Assembly (NCBI GenBank): GCA_050955105.1
Contig: JBPBQZ010000080.1
Span: 1-10,025, forward strand
DNA from: JBPBQZ01 sp050955105
GTDB lineage: Bacteria; Pseudomonadota; Gammaproteobacteria; Burkholderiales; Burkholderiaceae
Direction: 5' to 3'
DNA: 10,025 bases
This document shows, piece by piece, positions 1 to 4,851 of the stretch. The position numbers and the translations under genes were made by a program. Position 1 is the stretch's first letter. Every line of letters begins with the position of its first letter. The notes beneath the pieces are model-generated. The model ran no database searches. It worked only from the letters and a program-made list of their open reading frames with translations, and was not told the DNA's origin.

Positions 1-1
1 A

Positions 2-970
2 CTGCTACGCAGTTGGGCGCAGCTCGTCGAAGCGTTTCTCTCGGGTCAGGTCAATGTCGTGCATCTGCTGTCGCCCATGAGCGTGTGGGCGCGCTACGGT
101 AGTCATGCGCCGGCCAAGGTCGTGGCATGGAACCACGTCAACGGTTCTGGGCTGACGGTGTTGCCCGAGATCAACCAACTGAGCGACCTCGGCGGCAAAA
201 CCGTCGCCGTGCCTTTTTGGTATTCGATTCACAACGTCGTGCTGCAGGAACTGCTGCGCGCGCAAGGCCTGACGCCGCTGCTGCAAGGCAGCGATGCGCC
301 GCGCGCGCATGAGGTCAAGCTGATCGTGATGGCACCATCCGACATGCCGCCGGCGCTGGCCTCGCAACAGATCGCCGGCTTTATCGTCGCCGAGCCGTTC
401 AATGCTGCCGCCGAGAACCTCAAGGTCGGCAAGATCCTGCGCTTCACCGGCGACGTCTGGAAAAGCCACGCCTGCTGCGTCGTGTTCATGCATGAACACG
501 ACCTGACGCAGCGTCCCGCGTGGACGCAGGGCGTGGTGGATGCCATCGTCAAAGCGCAAGTGTGGACCCGTGAACATCCACAGGAAGCGGCGCAGTTGCT
601 GTCGAAGGAAGGCGCGCATCACTACACACCGCATGCGCCGCAGTTGTTGGCGCGCGTGCTGGCGCCGCCGCCCGCCGATGCCGGCCGCTACCTGGCCGAC
701 CGAGCGGTGATTCACGGCGACTGGAACGCCCGGCGCATCGACTTCCAGCCCTACCCGTTCCCCAGCTATACCGAGGCGCTGGTAACGCGTTTGAAGACCA
801 CGCAAGTAGCGGGCGGCGGCGCGGACTTTCTGCGCACGCTCGACCCCGCCTTCGCGGCACGCGACCTGGTCGACGACCGCTTCGTCAAGCGCAGCATCGC
901 GGCGGTCGGCGGCATGAAGACCTTCGGTCTGCCGGAAGACTTAACGCGCACCGAGACCATCGTTGTCTAA
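2..970 (+). CDS. ABC importer substrate-binding protein, NrtA/SsuA-like (5' truncated by window edge)
   Basis: The reading frame is open from the first bases of the window to the TAA at 968-970, giving about 322 codons; the N-terminus and any signal peptide lie outside. The protein looks like a periplasmic binding protein of the nitrate/sulfonate/bicarbonate/taurine class (NMT1-type fold). Visible hallmarks are a lobe-defining stretch reading LSDLGGKTVAVPFWYSIHN, a later IAGFIVAEPFNAAA segment where such proteins contact ligand, and a paired cysteine in HACCVVFMHEHD, a phrase I associate with this family. The C-terminal third is helical, as is usual. Its stop overlaps the start of a permease gene, so the two form one importer operon. 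The substrate cannot be read from sequence; sulfonate or another organosulfur compound is inferred from the neighbouring sulfur genes. The GTG at 59 is an internal valine, not a start. Confidence 0.85.
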   Translation: MLRSWAQLVEAFLSGQVNVVHLLSPMSVWARYGSHAPAKVVAWNHVNGSGLTVLPEINQLSDLGGKTVAVPFWYSIHNVVLQELLRAQGLTPLLQGSDAPRAHEVKLIVMAPSDMPPALASQQIAGFIVAEPFNAAAENLKVGKILRFTGDVWKSHACCVVFMHEHDLTQRPAWTQGVVDAIVKAQVWTREHPQEAAQLLSKEGAHHYTPHAPQLLARVLAPPPADAGRYLADRAVIHGDWNARRIDFQPYPFPSYTEALVTRLKTTQVAGGGADFLRTLDPAFAARDLVDDRFVKRSIAAVGGMKTFGLPEDLTRTETIVV

Positions 971-1790
971 GGTGCTGACGCCCCCGCAGACAGGCACACG
1001 GGCCTACCGACGACGTCGCGGCGCGTGGCTGGGTCGCACGGGGCTGGGCCTGGCCGGTATCGCCGGCATCGTCTTGCTGTGGTGGCTGGTGATTGCCTGG
1101 CTGGCGCCCGCCGACAGCATGCTGGCGCGCTTCGCGCCGATGCGTGCGCTGCAAGCGCTGCCCGCGCTGGTGATGGACGACCGCCTGTTCACGCATATCT
1201 ATGCCAGCCTCAGGCGCATTGCCGTAGGCCTGGTAGCGGCACTGCTGCTGGGCGTGCCGCTCGGCTTCCTGATTGGCCGCGTGCGCTGGCTCGATACCGC
1301 GCTCTCGCCCACGCTGCAGTTTCTGCGGATGATCTCGCCGCTATCGTGGATGCCGATCGCCGTGATGACGCTCGGTGTCGGCGATCGTGCCGTCTACTTT
1401 CTGCTGGGGTTCGCCGCGCTCTGGCCGCTGGTGATGAGCACGGCGGCGGGGGTGGCGCAAATCGATCGGCGCTGGTTGCAATTGGGTGAAAGCCTGGCGG
1501 CGACGCGTACCGAAATGCTTTGGCATATCTATGTACCGGGCATCGCCGCACACGTGCTCATCGGCGTGCGGCTCGCTATCGGCATCTTATGGATTGTGCT
1601 GGTACCGGCCGAAATGCTGGGCGTGAGCGAAGGGCTCGGTTATCTCATATTGGATACGCGCGATCGACTCGCGTACTCGGAGTTGACGGCGGTGATTCTG
1701 GTGATCGGGCTGCTGGGATTTCTGCTCGATAGCGGTGCGCGGTTCTTGTATTGGCGGTTCGGGCCTGGGCAGGCGAACGATGCAACGTGA
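963..1790 (+). CDS. ABC importer permease, SsuC/TauC/NrtB-like
   Basis: This encodes a 275-residue inner-membrane permease of the BPD_transp_1 type. After a basic N-terminus (RRRR near residue 17) there is a first hydrophobic helix around residues 28-48, then about five more membrane segments. The cytoplasmic EAA loop that docks the ATPase is near residues 163-192, around GVAQIDRRWLQLGES and followed by VPGIAAHV. The length is normal for SsuC/TauC proteins. The start is either TTG at 963, which overlaps the upstream stop by 8 bases and has a GAG 7 bases before it, or GTG at 972, one base after that stop; I prefer the TTG because of the spacing. Tight coupling to the binding-protein gene shows they act together. 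No ATPase follows; the next gene is a rhodanese after a 220-base gap. The substrate is unknown; organosulfur is an inference from context. Confidence 0.88.
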   Translation: MSKVLTPPQTGTRAYRRRRGAWLGRTGLGLAGIAGIVLLWWLVIAWLAPADSMLARFAPMRALQALPALVMDDRLFTHIYASLRRIAVGLVAALLLGVPLGFLIGRVRWLDTALSPTLQFLRMISPLSWMPIAVMTLGVGDRAVYFLLGFAALWPLVMSTAAGVAQIDRRWLQLGESLAATRTEMLWHIYVPGIAAHVLIGVRLAIGILWIVLVPAEMLGVSEGLGYLILDTRDRLAYSELTAVILVIGLLGFLLDSGARFLYWRFGPGQANDAT

Positions 1791-1868
1791 GGCGCCGGCA
1801 AGGGCTGCGCGACGCACGCCGAGCAACGCCTCAGGCAGCACTTGCAGACGCACCGCCCCCCTGCAAAC

Positions 1869-1955
1869 ACTTTGGTATTTAGTAATAAGATTTTCTTCGT
1901 TTGTCTTCTCGTCTACTCGCTGCATAGTGACGACTGATGGTTATAGACGGCTGCG
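1869..1955 (+). promoter_or_regulatory. AT-rich upstream region of the rhodanese gene, probable promoter
   Basis: The 220-base spacer 1791-2010 has a GC-rich first part with no gene I can support, then a distinctly AT-rich block that stands out from its surroundings. A weak sigma-70-like pair is TTGTCT at 1901-1906 and CATAGT at 1923-1928 with a 16-base spacer (4 of 6 consensus bases each). The block also contains ATAAG at 1885-1889 followed by TTTCT at 1892-1896 and TTTG at 1900-1903, which matches the spacer upstream of the shell gene at 14 of 19 positions. The location is right for the promoter of the rhodanese-acetyltransferase-regulator genes, but the exact promoter is uncertain. Confidence 0.4.
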
Positions 1956-2014
1956 TATCAATCCGCGGCCATCGCTCACCACGCAGTATGTTTTCACAGC
2001 GAGGCGCTTTATGA
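1937..2014 (+). CDS. possible 25-residue leader ORF before the rhodanese gene
   Basis: An ATG at 1937 opens a 25-codon frame that ends with TGA at 2012-2014, overlapping the rhodanese ATG at 2011 in an ATGA arrangement. The peptide is basic and contains one cysteine (residue 6) with arginines in the pattern IRGHRSPR. The rhodanese ribosome-binding site lies inside it, so translation of the short frame could couple to, or interfere with, rhodanese initiation. It has no convincing ribosome-binding site of its own, and an open frame of this length is readily found by chance. I list it as a possibility only. Confidence 0.15.
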   Translation: MVIDGCVSIRGHRSPRSMFSQRGAL

Positions 2015-2478
2015 CGGTTGCAACAGAAGAACTTCTGACTCATCCCGTACTTGAATCAGCACGCTCGGTGGCCCTATCGCGCGGCCTGCCCTACGCCGGC
2101 ACCGTAAGCCCGCAAGACGCCTGGACGCTGTTCCAGAGCGGCGCGGCGCTGCTGGTCGACGTGCGCAGCGCCGAGGAACGCAAGTTCGTCGGCCACGTAC
2201 CCGACTCCCTGCACGTGGCCTGGGCCACTGGCACCAGCTTGACCCGCAATCCGCGCTTCGTGCGTGAACTGGAAGCCAAAACCGGCCGCGACAGCGTCGT
2301 GCTGTTGCTGTGCCGTAGTGGCAACCGTTCGGCGCAAGCCGCCGAAGCCGCTACCAAGGCGGGTCTGACACGCGTTTTCAACGTTGCCGAAGGCTTCGAG
2401 GGCGAGCTCGATGCGCAGCAACGCCGCGGCGCCAACGATGGTTGGCGCTTTCGCGGCCTGCCGTGGGTGCAAGACTGA
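2011..2478 (+). CDS. rhodanese-like sulfurtransferase
   Basis: This is a single-domain rhodanese of 155 residues, which transfers sulfane sulfur through a persulfide on its active-site cysteine. The active-site loop is CRSGNRS with Cys101, the six-residue loop typical of sulfur-transferring rhodaneses. The preceding LLVDVRSAEER (residues 47-57) followed by GHVPDSLHV (61-69) is the usual rhodanese core beginning. No signal peptide or second domain is visible, so it should be cytoplasmic. The ATG at 2011 is chosen because GAGG at 2001-2004 sits 6 bases upstream; the frame is open back to 1735, but that stretch lacks family similarity and overlaps the permease gene. The acetyltransferase gene follows after 35 bases, suggesting co-transcription. 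Rhodaneses recur beside family 2A encapsulins, where they probably handle sulfur leaving or entering the desulfurase; that role is inferred here. Confidence 0.92.
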   Translation: MTVATEELLTHPVLESARSVALSRGLPYAGTVSPQDAWTLFQSGAALLVDVRSAEERKFVGHVPDSLHVAWATGTSLTRNPRFVRELEAKTGRDSVVLLLCRSGNRSAQAAEAATKAGLTRVFNVAEGFEGELDAQQRRGANDGWRFRGLPWVQD

Positions 2479-2513
2479 ACTCCCACATACCCGTACCGCC
2501 TGCGAGCGAGTAG

Positions 2514-3527
2514 ATGGCCATTTTCGAGATAGACGATATTGTGCAGGCGCTGCACGCGGTGCGCCACGATTGGCGCGCCGGGCAAAAGCGTGCGCTGGAG
2601 CCCGGTGGCCGCGATTTGCCGTCGCGTGAAGCGCTGGTAAGCATCGTCGATACGCTCAAGGGCGTGCTGTTCCCGATGCGCCTGGGGCCGCCCGATCTCA
2701 GGCAAGACAGCGAAGACCTGTATGTCGGGCATTCGCTCAACAGCGCGCTGCATGGCTTGTTGCAGCAGGCGCGTCTCGAATTGCGCTATACAGCGCGCCA
2801 CCTGACGCAGGATGCCGAGGCCCTGGAAGAGCGCGCGCTGGCGATAGTGCGCGAGTTCGCCGCCAGCCTGCCGCCGATTCGTCTATTACTCGACAGCGAC
2901 GTACTGGCCGCTTATCACGGCGACCCGGCTGCCAATAGCGTCGACGAGGTACTGCTTTGCTATCCGGGTGTCCTGGCGATGATCCATCACCGCCTGGCGC
3001 ACCAGCTTTACGGTTCGGGCTTGCCGCTGTTGGCGCGCATCGTCGCCGAGCTGGCGCATTCGGCAACCGGCATCGACATCCACCCGGGCGCGCACATCGG
3101 CGCCGGCTTCTTCATCGATCATGGAACGGGTGTGGTGATCGGCGAGACGGCGGTCATCGGCGAACGCGTGCGTGTATATCAGGCGGTGACGCTGGGGGCC
3201 AAGCGCTTTCCGCGCGATGCCGCCGGTCATCTCGAAAAAGGTCTGGCACGGCACCCGATCGTCGAAGACGACGTGGTTATCTATGCGGGGGCAACAGTTT
3301 TGGGACGCGTGACGCTAGGGCGTGGCGCGGTGATCGGCGGCAATGTCTGGCTCACGCAAGACGTGCCGCCGGGCGGCCATGTGACGCAGGCAGTCTCGCA
3401 GGGACAGGAAGCGCTGCCGGTGCCCCGCCCCAGCGAACATGATGGTCTGGCAGTGCCACTGGTCAACGCCGCGTCGCCGGAAGCGAACGCCGGCGCGCGG
3501 CTGCATGCGACGGTGCGGCCATCATGA
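2514..3527 (+). CDS. cysE: serine O-acetyltransferase
   Basis: This enzyme transfers acetyl from acetyl-CoA to L-serine, giving O-acetylserine for cysteine synthesis. It has 337 residues, longer than E. coli CysE (273). Residues 1-184 form the helical N-terminal domain, with DEVLLCYPGVLAMIHHRLAH near its end. The left-handed beta-helix of hexapeptide repeats begins near Ile187 (GIDIHPGAHIGAGFFIDHGT). The catalytic pair is Asp188 in DIHP and His203 in IDHGTG, spaced 15 apart like Asp143 and His158 of E. coli CysE; His247 in ARHPIVEDD corresponds to E. coli His193. The C-terminal tail after about residue 300 is low-complexity and ends in Arg-Pro-Ser, without the terminal isoleucine that inserts into CysK, so a classical cysteine synthase complex is doubtful. 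The ATG at 2514 is preceded by only a weak GAGCGAG. Its stop overlaps the next start as ATGA. Acetyltransferases of this type are known neighbours of family 2A encapsulins. Confidence 0.95.
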   Translation: MAIFEIDDIVQALHAVRHDWRAGQKRALEPGGRDLPSREALVSIVDTLKGVLFPMRLGPPDLRQDSEDLYVGHSLNSALHGLLQQARLELRYTARHLTQDAEALEERALAIVREFAASLPPIRLLLDSDVLAAYHGDPAANSVDEVLLCYPGVLAMIHHRLAHQLYGSGLPLLARIVAELAHSATGIDIHPGAHIGAGFFIDHGTGVVIGETAVIGERVRVYQAVTLGAKRFPRDAAGHLEKGLARHPIVEDDVVIYAGATVLGRVTLGRGAVIGGNVWLTQDVPPGGHVTQAVSQGQEALPVPRPSEHDGLAVPLVNAASPEANAGARLHATVRPS

Positions 3528-3820
3528 CTACGCTGGTACGCCAATTCGGCCTGAAGATTCGCCAATTACGAGATGCGCGCGGCTGGTCGCAGGAAGAGCT
3601 CGCGGCACGCGCCGAGTTGAATCGTTCCTATGTGGGAGAGATCGAACGCGGCGCGGCGATCGCATCGATCGTCACCGCAGAGAAGCTGGCGCATGCGCTG
3701 GAGCTGCCGGTCGGGCAGTTGCTGTCGCCATTCCCGGGGAGCGAAACAACGCCCGCCGCGCCGCCCGCAGCCCCGCGCAATCTGGGTTCAGGGATCGACC
3801 TGCCCGACTCCGCGCTTTGA
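3524..3820 (+). CDS. small XRE-family helix-turn-helix transcriptional regulator
   Basis: This is a 98-residue DNA-binding protein with an XRE/Cro-C1-type domain at about residues 8-66. The recognition region reads GWSQEELAARAELNRSYVGE, followed by IERG and the scaffold helix TAEKLAHALELPV. The remainder (about 70-98) is a short Pro/Ala-rich tail with no ligand-binding domain, so it resembles a simple repressor or a controller-type protein. Its start overlaps the acetyltransferase stop (ATGA), implying translational coupling and co-regulation. The shell gene begins 94 bases downstream, beyond a separate promoter candidate at 3834-3862. An attractive inference is that this protein controls that promoter and possibly its own operon; nothing in the sequence proves it. 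It is not a toxin-antitoxin partner as far as can be seen, because no small toxin gene is adjacent. Confidence 0.9.
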   Translation: MTTLVRQFGLKIRQLRDARGWSQEELAARAELNRSYVGEIERGAAIASIVTAEKLAHALELPVGQLLSPFPGSETTPAAPPAAPRNLGSGIDLPDSAL

Positions 3821-3833
3821 TGGCTACACCATG

Positions 3834-3862
3834 TTGACCGGCTTTTAACGCGACCCTATTCT
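3834..3862 (+). promoter_or_regulatory. sigma-70-like promoter candidate for the shell and desulfurase genes
   Basis: TTGACC at 3834-3839 (5 of 6 consensus bases) and TATTCT at 3857-3862 (4 of 6) are separated by a 17-base spacer. They lie in the only non-coding gap of the cluster between 2514 and 4847, and would start transcription near 3869, leaving a leader of about 45 bases before the shell ATG at 3915. This would let shell and cargo be expressed at higher levels than the enzymes upstream. It is a prediction from spacing and consensus only. Confidence 0.45.
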
Positions 3863-3872
3863 CCGCTCCGAG

Positions 3873-3901
3873 ATAAGCATTTCTATTTTTGATATATAGA
3901 A
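3873..3901 (+). promoter_or_regulatory. AT-rich candidate operator in the shell-gene leader
   Basis: This AT-rich stretch stands out in a GC-rich window. It contains TTCTAT at 3881-3886 and its inverted copy ATAGAA at 3896-3901, separated by 9 bases. The part 3875-3896 matches 8903-8924, upstream of the minus-strand permeases, at 18 of 22 positions, including eleven in a row (AAGCATTTCTA); 3873-3891 matches 1885-1903 upstream of the rhodanese at 14 of 19. It lies just after the predicted promoter, where a repressor would act. It could bind the adjacent XRE protein or a LysR-type sulfur regulator; it could also be only an AT-rich leader that keeps the ribosome-binding site open. Confidence 0.3.
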
Positions 3902-3914
3902 CCTGGAGCGACAG

Positions 3915-4847
3915 ATGACGGCAACGGTAGGCGGGCAAACAGCCCTCGGCGATTCGGCGGCAAGACAGCTAGCCAACGCCACCAAGACAGTCGCGCAACT
4001 TTCGACGATCTCGCCGCGGTGGCTAACGCATCTGCTGCAATGGGTTCCGGTGGAAGCCGGCATCTATCGGCTCAACCAAGTCAGAAACCCCGAAGAAGTG
4101 CGCGTTGCCTGCACGCAGAAGAACGAAGACGGCATGCTGCCGCGCACCTTCGTCGACTATGAAAGCCAGCCGCGCGAATACTATTTGAATGCCGTCAGCA
4201 CCGTGCTCGACGTGCAAACGCGCATTGCCGATCTGTATAGCAGCCCGCACGACCAGATCAAGGAACAACTGCGGCTAACGATCGAGACCATCAAGGAACA
4301 CCAGGAAAGCGAGCTGATCAACAACCCGGATTACGGGCTGCTCGCGAATGTGGCCGAAGAACAGCGCGTGTTTCCGCTGACCGGCGCGCCCACTCCCGAC
4401 GATATGGACGAGCTGCTCACGCGCGTCTGGAAGGAACCGGCGTTTTTCCTTGCACATCCGCTGGCGATTGCGGCGTTCGGCCGTGAGTGCACGCGGCGTG
4501 GCGTGCCGCCGCCCACGGTCAGCCTGTTCGGCTCGCAGTTCATCACCTGGCGCGGCATCCCGCTGATTCCGTCGGACAAGGTGCCGGTAGCCGATGGCAA
4601 GAGCAAGATCCTGCTGCTGCGCACCGGCGACAAGCGCCAGGGCGTGGTCGGCTTGTTCCAGCCGGGCGTGGCGGGTGAACAGGGCCCGGGTCTGTCGGTG
4701 CGCTTCATGGGCATCAACAATCATGCGATCGCCTCTTACCTGATCTCGCTGTACTGCTCGCTGGCCGTGCATACGCCGGATGCGCTGGCCGTGCTCGAAG
4801 ACGTGGAAGTGGGCAAGTTCCATGACTACACCGACACCTACAAGTAA
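3915..4847 (+). CDS. family 2A encapsulin shell protein (SrpI-like)
   Basis: This 310-residue protein is the HK97-fold shell subunit of a family 2A encapsulin, which self-assembles into a hollow protein compartment around a cysteine desulfurase. Recognition rests on family-typical blocks: SPRWLTHLLQWVPVEAGIYR (33-52), a long charged helix from about 108 to 135 ending in ESELINNPDYGLL, then FFLAHPLAIAAFGRECTRRG (177-196), VPPPTVSLFGS and FITWRGIPLIPSDK (209-222). The C-terminal part has GLFQPGVAGEQGPG (246-259) and a final VGKFHDYTDTYK. The length fits family 2A, and there is no inserted cyclic-nucleotide-binding domain, which argues against family 2B. GGAG at 3905-3908 lies 6 bases before the ATG, a strong ribosome-binding site. 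The cargo desulfurase gene starts 4 bases after its stop, so both are made from one transcript. Family 2A shells are associated with sulfur limitation and storage of sulfur inside the compartment. Confidence 0.95.
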   Translation: MTATVGGQTALGDSAARQLANATKTVAQLSTISPRWLTHLLQWVPVEAGIYRLNQVRNPEEVRVACTQKNEDGMLPRTFVDYESQPREYYLNAVSTVLDVQTRIADLYSSPHDQIKEQLRLTIETIKEHQESELINNPDYGLLANVAEEQRVFPLTGAPTPDDMDELLTRVWKEPAFFLAHPLAIAAFGRECTRRGVPPPTVSLFGSQFITWRGIPLIPSDKVPVADGKSKILLLRTGDKRQGVVGLFQPGVAGEQGPGLSVRFMGINNHAIASYLISLYCSLAVHTPDALAVLEDVEVGKFHDYTDTYK

Positions 4848-4851
4848 ACCC

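Noticed and set aside
5..805. Long minus-strand open frame of 266 codons
   Set aside because: It lies antisense to the left binding protein, which has clear family motifs in its own frame; the antisense product is Arg/His/Gln-rich shadow sequence with no recognisable domain.
1791..1868. Remnant gene or mobile element between permease and rhodanese
   Set aside because: I looked for target repeats, inverted ends and familiar protein fragments and saw none; it is a short GC-rich spacer.
1735..2010. N-terminal extension of the rhodanese to the upstream in-frame start
   Set aside because: The extension overlaps the permease gene and translates the non-coding AT-rich spacer; ATG 2011 has a good ribosome-binding site and begins just before the conserved part.
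3915..4847. Family 2B encapsulin or phage capsid protein
   Set aside because: There is no inserted cyclic-nucleotide-binding domain, and no portal, protease or terminase gene nearby; the adjacent desulfurase cargo fits family 2A.
4780..4851. Earlier starts for the desulfurase inside the shell gene
   Set aside because: The start at 4780 would overlap the shell gene by 68 bases with no ribosome-binding site. ATG 4822 cannot be excluded and is recorded with the gene, but ATG 4852 directly after the shell stop is the simpler choice.
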